Source: PALSA-607 sp036501485 (GTDB taxonomy: Bacteria > Actinomycetota > Actinomycetes > Acidothermales > Acidothermaceae). From it: a DNA stretch of 64,000 nucleotides. Positions 8,867 through 17,531 of the stretch are shown in pieces; the first letter of the stretch is position 1; every line of letters starts with the position of its first letter. Below the pieces are notes generated by a model that was not told where the DNA came from, did no database searches, and worked only from the letters and a program-made list of their open reading frames with translations. The stretch lies in contig DASYAG010000120.1 in the NCBI GenBank assembly GCA_036501485.1, positions 3,288 to 67,287 on the forward strand. Reading direction: 5' to 3'. The position numbers and the translations under genes were made by a program.

Positions 8867-9814
8867 CTACTCCTCCGCGCCACTCAAACCGTCGTCGACG
8901 TGGGCGTCTTCAGCGGTTAGCGTCAGGTTGGACCTCCGCGCCTGCTCGAGAATCAACGTCGCGAAATCCTCGGTGCGATAACCAGCACCCACGGCAGAAG
9001 CCACCACCGCGGCGGCCGCGGCGGCCACCGGCATAGGAGCCTCCAGTTGCCGAGCAGCGGCCATGCCCAAGTCGAAGTCCTTGAGCAACAGTGGCAGCGT
9101 GAACGTGGGGGTGAAGTCGAGATTTACGAACGCGCGGCTCTTATATCGCGAGAACGTCGAGCCCATGACTGAGTTGTTCAGGAACTCGAGGAGGGCCGCC
9201 CGGGTCACTCCACCCTTCTCGGCGAGCACAATAATTTCTGTCAGCGACTGAGCCACGACGCCAAGGAACACGTTATGGCAGATCTTGACGAGCCTGGCTA
9301 CCTCGCCAGAACCCACGTAGGTGACGCCGCGGCCGAAAGTATTGAGCAATGCTTCCGCCTGCTCGAAAGTTTCGACTGGGCCGGAGACAGCCATGGTGAG
9401 CAGTCCCGCTTTCACCACGCCGGGATTGCCGCTTACGGGTGCGGCGAGGAAGTCGCAGCCGACTTCGCTCGCCGCACGCCTGACCTCGGCGGACGCGGCA
9501 ACGGAAACAGTCGAGCAGTCGACCAGAAGCGCGGGTGCGCGCGCCCCCGTAAGCACGCCGCCGGCCACCGTCGTTACGTCGATCAGGTCTGAAGAAGCCG
9601 AAACCATGGAGAACACCACGTCGCGGTCGGCCAGCTCGATCGGTGAGTCGACGGCTTTGGCACCACGACTGATCAAGCTCGTAGCCTTGCTTTTGGTGCG
9701 GTTATAGACCGCCACGTCCAGTCCAGCGTCGACCAGACGACCCGCCATCTGCAGGCCCATGCGGCCCGCGCCGATCCAGCCGACCGTAGGTCGGTCGATC
9801 GATTGGTAGCCCAT
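8867..9814 (-). CDS. NAD(P)-dependent oxidoreductase, 3-hydroxyisobutyrate dehydrogenase family
   Basis: A 315-residue beta-hydroxyacid dehydrogenase: GxGxxG (GWIGAGRMG) at the N-terminus, a substrate-binding segment around PVSGNPGVVKAG, and the catalytic Lys in GEVARLVKICHN. Such enzymes oxidise 3-hydroxyacids or tartronate semialdehyde. ATG 9814 is chosen because GGCGGGG lies just upstream; an earlier GTG at 9850 would put coding sequence across the operator. First gene of the unit that includes the CocE-like hydrolase. Confidence 0.85.
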   Translation of the reverse strand: MGYQSIDRPTVGWIGAGRMGLQMAGRLVDAGLDVAVYNRTKSKATSLISRGAKAVDSPIELADRDVVFSMVSASSDLIDVTTVAGGVLTGARAPALLVDCSTVSVAASAEVRRAASEVGCDFLAAPVSGNPGVVKAGLLTMAVSGPVETFEQAEALLNTFGRGVTYVGSGEVARLVKICHNVFLGVVAQSLTEIIVLAEKGGVTRAALLEFLNNSVMGSTFSRYKSRAFVNLDFTPTFTLPLLLKDFDLGMAAARQLEAPMPVAAAAAAVVASAVGAGYRTEDFATLILEQARRSNLTLTAEDAHVDDGLSGAEE

Positions 9815-9835
9815 CTCGTCCCCGCCTTCCTCGAC

Positions 9836-9881
9836 TGCGATCGATCGCACGATCGTTCACTACCGCTCGCCTCGGCGTCAA
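9836..9881 (-). promoter_or_regulatory. Promoter with LacI-type operator for the HIBADH/CocE unit
   Basis: On the minus strand: TTGACG (9881-9876), 18-base spacer, AACGAT (9857-9852), two bases, then the perfect palindrome TGCGATCGATCGCA (9849-9836), only 21 bases before the ATG. The site lies in the intergenic region shared with the divergent lacI-like gene. Confidence 0.65.
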
Positions 9882-10003
9882 GCCCTCGGCCTAGGACAGT
9901 CCTGCTGACATCGCAGACCCGCTATGCGCAAGTCTGCAAGATCTACGCGGACGTAGAGCGGAACGGCGTCTAACAGAGATGGCATGGCTACTCGGTTCGG
10001 CAT

Positions 10004-10009
10004 TACGAT
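10004..10009 (+). promoter_or_regulatory. -10 element of a leaderless promoter for the LacI-family gene
   Basis: TACGAT ends six bases before GTG 10016, so transcription should start at or next to the start codon. No Shine-Dalgarno sequence is present. Confidence 0.5.
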
Positions 10010-10015
10010 CCAGAC

Positions 10016-11110
10016 GTGCCGAAGCGACCAACGATCTCCGACGTGGCAGTTCTAGCGCAGGTACACCGCGCAACCGCTGCGCGCGCGTTGAGTCCCGCCA
10101 CCAGAGACATGGTCGCTGCCGAGACCGTTGCTCGAGTGGTCGATGCCGCCAGGCACTTGGGCTACACCACAAATGCGATGGCCCGCGGACTCCGGACGAA
10201 TCGAACGTTTACTATCGGCGTGATCATCCCCGACCTGATCAACCCCGTCTTTCCACCGATAATCCGCGGGCTCCAAGACGCGCTTCTCGGTCGCGGCTAC
10301 AGCGTCCTGATCGCTGACACGGACAACGATGTTGAGAAGGAAGATAGCTACTTCAGGGCGCTGGTTGCGAGAAACGTGGACGGCCTCGTCATTGCCACCG
10401 CACGAAGCACCGACACGGTGGTCGACAATGCACGCGAGCTTGGCTTTCCCGTCGTCCTCGTGAACCGCACGAACGGCGACGGGAGATTCCCGCTCGCTGC
10501 CGGCAACGACCGCGATGGCATTAACGCCGCAGTCACGCACCTTAGCAACCTCGGCCATCGATACATCGGTCATCTGGCTGGTCCTGAGGGAGTGTCTACG
10601 GCGGCGGTGCGGCTATCCGCTTTCAGAGAAGCGATCGCAGCCAGGTCGCTGCCATCTGAAATCTCGAGAATCGTTATATGCGAGGGCTTCTCCGACCGAG
10701 GCGGCACGATCGCAGCAAATAAACTGCTCGACGACCACCCTGAGACAACCGCAATCATCGCTGGAAACGACCTGATCGCGCTTGGCGCACTTCGTGCGCT
10801 CTCAGCTCGCGGCCTTCGGTGTCCACACGACATCTCGGTCGTCGGATTCAACGACATGTATTTCGCCGATGCACTTTCACCGCCGCTCACGACGGTGCAC
10901 GTCCCATATCAAAGCATGGGCACAGAGGCAGCACACCTCTTAATTGAGCGTCTGGAGAATCCCGACTCAATTGCCAAGTCGGTGCTCCTTCCTCTCCATT
11001 TAGTGGTGAGGGATTCCACTGGCGCGGTCCGATCTAAGGCATCACGGTCCGCTCAGCGATCGCCCGATCCGTCGCGAGCGTCTCGAGCCGTCAGTAAGCG
11101 CCCTGCTTAG
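10016..11110 (+). CDS. LacI-family transcriptional regulator
   Basis: A 364-residue regulator. The N-terminal helix-turn-helix (about 5-25, ISDVAVLAQVHRATAARAL) and hinge (to about 60) are followed by a periplasmic-binding-like effector domain starting at RTFTIGVIIPDLINPVFP. It is divergent from the HIBADH/CocE unit and sits at the edge of a group of four promoters carrying one shared palindrome, so it is the obvious candidate repressor; that link is inference. The effector is probably the imported substrate or a breakdown product. Start GTG 10016 has a -10 six bases upstream instead of a ribosome-binding site. Confidence 0.9.
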   Translation: MPKRPTISDVAVLAQVHRATAARALSPATRDMVAAETVARVVDAARHLGYTTNAMARGLRTNRTFTIGVIIPDLINPVFPPIIRGLQDALLGRGYSVLIADTDNDVEKEDSYFRALVARNVDGLVIATARSTDTVVDNARELGFPVVLVNRTNGDGRFPLAAGNDRDGINAAVTHLSNLGHRYIGHLAGPEGVSTAAVRLSAFREAIAARSLPSEISRIVICEGFSDRGGTIAANKLLDDHPETTAIIAGNDLIALGALRALSARGLRCPHDISVVGFNDMYFADALSPPLTTVHVPYQSMGTEAAHLLIERLENPDSIAKSVLLPLHLVVRDSTGAVRSKASRSAQRSPDPSRASRAVSKRPA

Positions 11111-11155
11111 ACTTTGTCATACGTGCCCGCTGCTGACTGCACGAACGAAACGGCT

Positions 11156-12634
11156 TTACCAGGCGACGGCGACGTACTTCGGCTCGAGGTATTCCAGCAT
11201 TCCCTGGTGGCCGCCTTCACGACCGATGCCGCTTTGCTTGGTGCCACCGAAGGGTGCGGCAGGGTCGGAAACGATGCCCTGGTTGAACCCGATCATGCCT
11301 GAGTCCAGCCGGTCCGCGACGCGCAGGCCGCGCTTGAAATCGCCGGTGTAGAGGTAGGAAACGAGGCCGTATTCGGTGTTGTTGGCGAGCTCGACAGCTT
11401 CGTCCTCGGTGTCGAAGACGACGATCGGCGCGACAGGTCCGAAGATCTCGTTCGTCAATACGTCCGAGTCCGGGCGGACGTCGGTGAGTACGGTGGGCGG
11501 GTAGAAGTAGCCGGTACCCGCTGCGGCAGAGCCACCGGTGAGCGCGCGGGCGCCACCCTCGATGGCGTCGGCGACCAGCTCACTAACCTTGTCCCGGCTG
11601 GCTGCGTTCACCAGCGGTCCGACCTGCGTTCCGTCGTCCAGGCCATGGCCAACGCGCAGGTCGGACATGGCAGCTGCCAGCCGCGATGCGAAGGCGTCGG
11701 CGATCCCGCGCTGCACGTAGAAGCGGTTCGCCGCGGTGCAGGCTTCGCCGCCGTTGCGCATCTTCGCGATCATGGCGCCGGCAATCGCGGCGTCGAGGTC
11801 GGCATCGTCGAACACCAGGAAGGGCGCGTTGCCGCCAAGCTCCATCGAACAGTTAACGATTGTCTCGGACGCCGTGGAAAGCAGGGCTCGCCCGACCTCG
11901 GTCGAGCCGGTGAACGACAGCTTGCGCACCCTAGGATCAGCGAGCGCGGCCTTAGCGAACGTCGATGAGCGGCTGGACGCGACCACGTTCACGACACCCG
12001 CCGGCACTCCGGCGTCCTCGAGCACCTTCGCAATCAACAGCGCTGTCAGCGGAGTCTCCGATGCCGGCTTGCACACGACCGAGCAACCTGCGGCGAGCGC
12101 CGGTCCGATCTTGCGGGTCAGCATCGCGGCTGGGAAGTTCCACGGGGTAATAAGCAGCGCTACGCCGACTGGTTGGTGGGTGACCATGATCTTGTTGCTG
12201 CCACTGGGCGCGGTCATGATCTCGCCGACGTTGCGTACTGCTTCCTCGGCGTACCAGCGGAAGAACTCGGCGGCGTAAGCGACCTCGCCTCGCGCGTCGG
12301 GCAGGGCCTTGCCGTTCTCGAGCACGATCAGCCGCGCGAACTGGTCGGCGCGAGCGGTCATGATCTCGAACGCCTTGCGCAGGATTTCGGCGCGTGCACG
12401 TGGTGGGGTCGCTGACCACGCAGGCATCGCCGTCGCAGCCGCATCGACGGCCCTCAGCGCGTCGTCGATGGTGCCATTCGCGACAGACGTGAGCAGCCGC
12501 TCAGAGGCCGGGTCGTACACGTCGATAACGGAGGAGTCAGACGACGGACCCCATACACCGCCGATAAAGCAACCGGTCGGGACGCCGTCGAGCACGCCGC
12601 TCAGACCCCAGTCGGTAACGTCGATCGTGGTCAC
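11156..12634 (-). CDS. NAD(P)-dependent aldehyde dehydrogenase, succinate-semialdehyde dehydrogenase type
   Basis: A 492-residue aldehyde dehydrogenase that oxidises a (semi)aldehyde to an acid. General base Glu265 (SMELGGNAP) and nucleophile Cys299 (GGEACTAANRF) are present, as is the conserved C-terminal block FGGTKQSGIGREGG. The overall pattern fits GabD/SSADH-like enzymes, but close paralogues take other semialdehydes. The start is GTG 12634. It lies 120 bases downstream of the GntR gene on the same strand and may belong to its unit or have its own promoter in the gap. Confidence 0.85.
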   Translation of the reverse strand: MTTIDVTDWGLSGVLDGVPTGCFIGGVWGPSSDSSVIDVYDPASERLLTSVANGTIDDALRAVDAAATAMPAWSATPPRARAEILRKAFEIMTARADQFARLIVLENGKALPDARGEVAYAAEFFRWYAEEAVRNVGEIMTAPSGSNKIMVTHQPVGVALLITPWNFPAAMLTRKIGPALAAGCSVVCKPASETPLTALLIAKVLEDAGVPAGVVNVVASSRSSTFAKAALADPRVRKLSFTGSTEVGRALLSTASETIVNCSMELGGNAPFLVFDDADLDAAIAGAMIAKMRNGGEACTAANRFYVQRGIADAFASRLAAAMSDLRVGHGLDDGTQVGPLVNAASRDKVSELVADAIEGGARALTGGSAAAGTGYFYPPTVLTDVRPDSDVLTNEIFGPVAPIVVFDTEDEAVELANNTEYGLVSYLYTGDFKRGLRVADRLDSGMIGFNQGIVSDPAAPFGGTKQSGIGREGGHQGMLEYLEPKYVAVAW

Positions 12635-12754
12635 TTGCTCTCATCTCCTATTTGTATTGGGGGAGTCGTGACATCCACACGCCGCCCTCAGATCAGAATT
12701 CGGACCGGTTCTCGAGCAGGAATAGGAAAGTTCCAAACCTCCAGTTCGCAACGC

Positions 12755-13432
12755 TCACTCAAGGCCGAGGAATACGTCGGGATGCCGGGCCAGCTCGATG
12801 CGGGTACGCCGGATGTGGCCACGCAGGTAGCTTTCGGCATCGGTAGTGTCTCGACGAGCGATTGCGTCCAGCAGCAGACGATGCTCGGCGTTGATCACCC
12901 ACTGACGGTCGGGCCCACTAAGCGCAACGAACGCTCGCCGGTAGTACTGCGTCGAGTTCCACAACCTGCGAACCATCGCCGAAAGCTGTTCGATGTCGCA
13001 GCCAGCGTACGTAAGCAGATGGAACTCGCGATCGAGTTCCAGGAACCTGCCGACATCGGCATGGTCCTCGATCTCAGCTTGCAGCTGCGTCAGCTTTGCC
13101 ATGATGGCGTCGCTCAAGTGCGGAATGCTCTCGCTAAGCGCCAGCGGCTCGAGTCGTTCGCGCATCTGGTAGATGACGTCGACTTCGTGCATGCCTAGCC
13201 GCGGGACCCGCGCGCCCTTGTTGGTTTCGTTCTCGATAAGCCCTTCGGCCTCGAGCATTCTCAGGGCTTCGCGGACCGGCAGTCGGCTTGCGCCGAGCCG
13301 ATGCGCAACGTCCTCTTGACGGACACGTTCACCGGGGCCTATGACGCCTCCGAGGATTGCCGCTCGAAGATGGTCGGCAACTCGCTGGCTGGCGGCCGCA
13401 ACAACAACCTCGACGGTTGGCGGTGACGTCAT
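12755..13432 (-). CDS. GntR-family regulator, FCD (FadR) subfamily
   Basis: A 225-residue regulator with an N-terminal winged helix (about 15-80; EDVAHRLGASRLPVREALRMLE) and an all-helical FCD effector domain. Candidate metal ligands of the FCD pocket are the Asp and His of LDREFH, the His of AEHRLLL and the His of RGHIRRT. The ATG overlaps the stop of the VOC gene (ATGA). It probably represses its own unit and the divergent E1/E2 genes through the ATTGGATCC-type sites at 13954 and 14027. Confidence 0.88.
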   Translation of the reverse strand: MTSPPTVEVVVAAASQRVADHLRAAILGGVIGPGERVRQEDVAHRLGASRLPVREALRMLEAEGLIENETNKGARVPRLGMHEVDVIYQMRERLEPLALSESIPHLSDAIMAKLTQLQAEIEDHADVGRFLELDREFHLLTYAGCDIEQLSAMVRRLWNSTQYYRRAFVALSGPDRQWVINAEHRLLLDAIARRDTTDAESYLRGHIRRTRIELARHPDVFLGLE

Positions 13433-13932
13433 GAGCGTTGTGGCGCTTGTTGGCGATCAAATGCCTTGCCGTTGGGATAAGAAACTAACTCGAATTGCAT
13501 CCCCCACGGGGCGCGGAAATAGACCCACCGCTGACCTTCGTGTGGGCCCTTGCTGGCCGTAGGCGCCCCGAGAACCTCGATGTTGTTCTCGCGCAACTTG
13601 CGGATCGCCGCGTCGAGGTCGTCGACGTAGAGCGCAATGTGGTGGCCGCCAATGTCGCTGTTGCGGGGGAGGACGTGTCGTTGGTCCGGCGCCGTGTACT
13701 GGAATACCTCGATGATCACATCACCACCGCATCGAAAGAAGCGGTTCTCAAGGATCGTGGAGCGCGGATGCACACCGAGGTGCTCGGTCATCCAATTCCC
13801 ATCGTCCTGGAACGGTCCCAGCGAGTAGAGGTACTCGAATCCGAGCACATCAACGAGAAACCGCGTCGCCTCGTCCAAATCAGGAACTGTGCACCCGAAG
13901 TGGTCGATCCGTCGGACGCCAAGCGACCTCAC
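13429..13932 (-). CDS. VOC-family protein (glyoxalase/bleomycin-resistance fold)
   Basis: About 167 residues of a vicinal-oxygen-chelate protein with paired beta-alpha-beta-beta-beta modules. Putative metal ligands are the His in RRIDHFG, the His in GGHHIALYV and the Glu in MQFELVSYP. VOC enzymes include lyases, epimerases and extradiol dioxygenases, so the reaction is open. GTG 13932 is preferred because of AGGGAAGAG nine bases upstream; ATG 13953 would add seven residues and directly abut the operator. First gene of the minus-strand unit. Confidence 0.8.
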   Translation of the reverse strand: MRSLGVRRIDHFGCTVPDLDEATRFLVDVLGFEYLYSLGPFQDDGNWMTEHLGVHPRSTILENRFFRCGGDVIIEVFQYTAPDQRHVLPRNSDIGGHHIALYVDDLDAAIRKLRENNIEVLGAPTASKGPHEGQRWVYFRAPWGMQFELVSYPNGKAFDRQQAPQRS

Positions 13933-13953
13933 CGGCCCACACTCTTCCCTCAT

Positions 13954-13965
13954 ATTGGATCCAAG
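13954..13965. promoter_or_regulatory. VanR-like GntR operator, copy 1
   Basis: ATTGGATCCAAG matches 11 of 12 bases of ATTGGATCCAAT, the operator reported for Caulobacter VanR, another GntR/FCD repressor. It lies just upstream of the VOC start. Confidence 0.6.
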
Positions 13966-14026
13966 TCTACGTGATGACTCGGGCCGTGCGAAAGCCTGTA
14001 TGGAAAACTTCCTAGCCAAGCATGGA

Positions 14027-14038
14027 GATGGATCCAAT
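14027..14038. promoter_or_regulatory. VanR-like GntR operator, copy 2
   Basis: GATGGATCCAAT, whose reverse complement ATTGGATCCATC shares the ATTGGATCC core. It is 73 bases from copy 1 and 55 bases upstream of the E1 start, so the two sites flank the divergent promoters. Confidence 0.55.
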
Positions 14039-14092
14039 CCTATGGGAGGGTGTGACTCACATCTACCTGCGGAGCTACGTGCGGAGCGCGAC

Positions 14093-16273
14093 ATGACCCA
14101 ACACCGACCCCTCGAACCCGCGTCACCCTGGGTCGACTTGGTCTCAACGACCGACGATTGGGACGCCGCGGATCCGGCGCTTCTGACGGTGATGCTGAAC
14201 CAGCTGGTCCTCATCCGTGCCTTCGAGGAATACGTGTTGGAACTCGCCGGTGCGGGACTCATCCACGGTCCGGCGCACTCGAGCATCGGACAAGAAGGCG
14301 GCGCAGTCGGATCAACTCTGCTGCTCACAAGTGCCGATTCAGTCAACGGTTCGCATCGAGGTCATCACCAGTTCCTGGCCAAGACGTTGTCCCACGTCGC
14401 GCCGAAGGGCTTCGACCTGACGGCGGAACTCTCCGACGAGGTGCATACCGTGTTGGTGCGGACACTGGCCGAGATCTGCGGACTGTCTCGCGGCTGGAGT
14501 CATGGCCGCGGTGGCTCGATGCACCTCCAGTGGAAGGAGGCAGGGGCCATGGGCACCAATGCGATCGTCGGTGGCGGCGTACCGCAGGCTGCCGGGTTCG
14601 CATGGGCCCATCAGCACGCGGGTACGGACGCCGTCGCTGTGACGTATTTCGGCGACGGTGCAGTGAACATCGGCTCGACGCTAGAGACCTTCAACCTCGC
14701 CTCCGCGTGGAAGCTTCCGATCTGCTTCTTCATCGAAAACAATCGCTACGCGGTTTCCACGAACGTCGACGAGGCAACCGGGGAACCTCGGCTGTCGGCC
14801 CGCGGCCCGGGGTTCGGCATCGCCAGCTGGCGCGTCGACGGCATGGACCCGCTGGCGGTATATCTCGCGACTCAGGAAGCGGTCGCACACATGCGCGCCG
14901 GTCGTGGGCCAACCATGATCGAGGCGGTCACATACCGCTACTTCCACCAGAATGGTCCCTTCCCAGGAAGTGCGTTCGGCTACCGCTCTAAGGAAGAGGA
15001 AGCGCTGTGGCGCGCGCGTGACCCAATCGTTCAGGTCGGTGAACACTTGGTACGCCGCGGCATCCTGGAACAGGCCTCGATCGACGCGGCCACAGCCGGC
15101 GCCAAGCGCGCAATGGTAGAGATCGGAGAGTTGTTCATCGAACCACTGCCAGGTGGCAAGCCGGGGCAACGCCAAATTCGACCTGTTGAATGGCCCAACG
15201 CAGCGTTCGCCGATGTTGGAGTAAGGGGTGACCTCAGCGAGTTTGATGGCGCGTATTTGACGGATCGCGACACCTTCACCGGCGAGACCGCCGAGCAGAA
15301 GTTCATCGACGCTATCGCCGGAGTGATGGCCCGACAGATGGAAGTTGACCCAACAATCGTCGTCATGGGGGAAGATGTCCACCGTCTCAATGGGGGTACC
15401 AATGGCGCCACCAAGGGACTGAAGGCGAGCTATCCAGATCGCGTTCTGGGCACGCCCATCAGCGAGAACGCTTTCACCGGCCTGGGCGGCGGCATCGCAA
15501 TCGACGGACGCTTCAAGCCCGTAGTCGAGTTCATGTACGCCGACTTCTTGTGGGTGGCTGCAGATCAGCTCTTCAACCAAATCGCCAAGGCGCGCCACAT
15601 GTTCGGCGGTACCGGTGCGGTGCCCTTCGTTCTCCGCATCAAGGTGGCGATGGGCACGGGATACGGGTCGCAGCACTCGATGGACCCCGCGGGTATATTC
15701 GCCACAGCCCCCGGTTGGCGGATAGTAGCCCCTTCAACACCGTTTGACTACGTCGGTCTGATGAACAGCGCGCTGTTATGTATGGACCCGGTCGTCGTAC
15801 TCGAACACGTCGACCTGTATTCCTCCTCGGGTGAAGGACCAGTGGACGACCTGGACTACTGCCTACCCGTTGGCAAGGCAGCGGTACGGCGTGCCGGCGA
15901 GCAGATTACTGTGATTTCGTATCTGGCGATGGTCCAATACGTGCTCGACGCGGTGGAACAACTCGGCAACGTTGATGCAGAGGTGATCGACCTGCGTTGG
16001 CTCGACCGCGCGAGCATCGATTGGGAGACCATCGGGGCCAGCATCAAGAAGACGAACAACGTGCTGATCGCCGAGCAGGGCGCAGTCGGGACTTCTTACG
16101 GGGCCTGGCTGGCCGATGAGATCCAACGGCGCTATTTCGACTGGTTGGATCAACCCGTGCAACGGGTGACAGGTCGCGAAGCATCACCGAGTATCAGTAA
16201 GGTGCTCGAGCGGGCCGCTATCGCGAAGACCGAGGAAGTCGTCGCACGGCTCTCTGAGATCGGGACCGCCTGA
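14093..16273 (+). CDS. 2-oxoacid dehydrogenase E1, alpha and beta subunits fused in one chain
   Basis: A 726-residue thiamine-diphosphate enzyme. Residues about 30-350 match E1-alpha, with the TPP motif from GDG (187-189) to NN (216-217). Residues about 400-720 match E1-beta, including GEDVHRLNGGTNGATKG and PISENAFTGLGGGIA. Together with the E2 it would decarboxylate a 2-oxoacid and transfer the acyl group to lipoamide. Branched-chain, acetoin and pyruvate-type complexes share these motifs, so the substrate is not assigned. ATG 14093 is set by GGAG six bases upstream. The stop is one base from the E2 start. Confidence 0.88.
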   Translation: MTQHRPLEPASPWVDLVSTTDDWDAADPALLTVMLNQLVLIRAFEEYVLELAGAGLIHGPAHSSIGQEGGAVGSTLLLTSADSVNGSHRGHHQFLAKTLSHVAPKGFDLTAELSDEVHTVLVRTLAEICGLSRGWSHGRGGSMHLQWKEAGAMGTNAIVGGGVPQAAGFAWAHQHAGTDAVAVTYFGDGAVNIGSTLETFNLASAWKLPICFFIENNRYAVSTNVDEATGEPRLSARGPGFGIASWRVDGMDPLAVYLATQEAVAHMRAGRGPTMIEAVTYRYFHQNGPFPGSAFGYRSKEEEALWRARDPIVQVGEHLVRRGILEQASIDAATAGAKRAMVEIGELFIEPLPGGKPGQRQIRPVEWPNAAFADVGVRGDLSEFDGAYLTDRDTFTGETAEQKFIDAIAGVMARQMEVDPTIVVMGEDVHRLNGGTNGATKGLKASYPDRVLGTPISENAFTGLGGGIAIDGRFKPVVEFMYADFLWVAADQLFNQIAKARHMFGGTGAVPFVLRIKVAMGTGYGSQHSMDPAGIFATAPGWRIVAPSTPFDYVGLMNSALLCMDPVVVLEHVDLYSSSGEGPVDDLDYCLPVGKAAVRRAGEQITVISYLAMVQYVLDAVEQLGNVDAEVIDLRWLDRASIDWETIGASIKKTNNVLIAEQGAVGTSYGAWLADEIQRRYFDWLDQPVQRVTGREASPSISKVLERAAIAKTEEVVARLSEIGTA

Positions 16274-16274
16274 C

Positions 16275-17531
16275 ATGGCTAGGTTGCTGCGCATGCCCGA
16301 GGTCGCCGCGAATGCTGTCGATGCGATCTTGGCTGCTTGGCCGGTAGCGGAGAACATTGCCTTTGAGGCAGGCGATCCCATTGCGACGGTCGAGACCGAA
16401 AAGGCAGTCATCGATGTGCCAGCCGACGGCGGCGGGGTGATCCTCAAGCAGTTGGTGCCAGCCGGTGCGCAGGTCGTTGTCGGCGATCCCATCGCAATAT
16501 TGGGAGACGTCGGAGAGCCGCTCGACAACGCCAGCGTGTTCCTCGCGGAACTCGGAGCGGTACGAGAATCCGCTCCGTGCGAGAGCGTGGCGCCCGACGG
16601 TCCTCTAGGCGTTACTCCCGCAACGAACGGGCGAGCCGAATCTCTTAGTGCGCCCGAGATAACCGACACCCGCGTGTTCAGTAGCCCGCTCGCTCGACGG
16701 TTGGCGAGAGACGCTGGGATCTCGCTAACGCAATTGAGCGGAACCGGCCAAGGCGGGCGTGTTGTTCGTCGCGATGTCTACAGCGCGATCGCGACAAGAT
16801 CCGCACGGCCGGCGGCCGCGCCCGTGCCTCCTGTCGGTACCGCGCCCGCAGCGTCCTACGTCGACATCCCGCACACGCGAATGCGCCGCGCGATCGCGGC
16901 ACGGCTCACTGAAAGCGTCCGAGAAGCACCTCACTTTTACATCAACGGCACAGCCCGCGTAGACAAGCTCCTGAAGTTAAGGTCGCGAGTCAACGCTGTC
17001 GGATCGACGCGGGTTTCGGTGAACGATCTCGTTGTCATGGCGGCTGCCCGTGCGCACGTCTTGGTGCCGACCATGAATGTGATCTGGACCTCGGACGCGG
17101 TACGACGCTTTTCCCAAGTCGATATCGCGGTGGCTGTGGCGACTGAGCGAGGCCTCGTGACACCTGTCGTGCGCGGTGTCGAACACCACACGTTATCCGG
17201 CCTGGCAGCGATCACAAGCGATCTAGTGGATCGTGCCAGATCGGGCACGTTACGTCAGGAGGATCTTGAGGGAGGATCGTTGACGGTCAGCAATCTCGGT
17301 GTCCACGGAACTGCGGACTTCGCAGCGATCATCAACCCTCCTCAGTCTGCAATCCTGGCCGTCGGCGTCGCTAAACAACAGCCCGTAGTCGTCAAGGGCA
17401 AGCTGCGCGTCGGTACCCAGATGAATGTCACACTGTCAGTCGATCACAGACCCATCGACGGAGCCACCGCCGCCAAGTGGATGGCCATCTTCCTCGCGAT
17501 CGTCGAGGAGCCCGTTCGAATCCTCGTCTGA
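16275..17531 (+). CDS. Dihydrolipoamide acyltransferase E2
   Basis: A 418-residue E2 with one N-terminal lipoyl domain (lipoyl-lysine Lys43 in VETEKAVID), a linker, a peripheral-subunit-binding domain (about 135-172, SPLARRLARDAGI...) and a C-terminal catalytic domain with the acyltransferase motif DHRPIDG (His391). It forms the core of the complex with the E1 one base upstream. No E3 gene follows, so the complex must borrow a lipoamide dehydrogenase from elsewhere. Confidence 0.9.
   Translation: MARLLRMPEVAANAVDAILAAWPVAENIAFEAGDPIATVETEKAVIDVPADGGGVILKQLVPAGAQVVVGDPIAILGDVGEPLDNASVFLAELGAVRESAPCESVAPDGPLGVTPATNGRAESLSAPEITDTRVFSSPLARRLARDAGISLTQLSGTGQGGRVVRRDVYSAIATRSARPAAAPVPPVGTAPAASYVDIPHTRMRRAIAARLTESVREAPHFYINGTARVDKLLKLRSRVNAVGSTRVSVNDLVVMAAARAHVLVPTMNVIWTSDAVRRFSQVDIAVAVATERGLVTPVVRGVEHHTLSGLAAITSDLVDRARSGTLRQEDLEGGSLTVSNLGVHGTADFAAIINPPQSAILAVGVAKQQPVVVKGKLRVGTQMNVTLSVDHRPIDGATAAKWMAIFLAIVEEPVRILV

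Noticed and set aside
7776..8981. Plus-strand frame of 401 codons opposite the CocE-like hydrolase
   Set aside because: Antisense shadow; no domain, no ribosome-binding site, and it covers two well-supported minus-strand genes.
9791..9804. A further GGTCGATCGATTGG palindrome-like sequence
   Set aside because: It lacks the TGCG/CGCA arms and lies inside the HIBADH-like coding sequence; treated as chance similarity to the operator.
14681..15676. Minus-strand frame of 331 codons opposite the E1 gene
   Set aside because: Shadow of the fused E1, whose TPP and beta-subunit motifs are intact on the plus strand.
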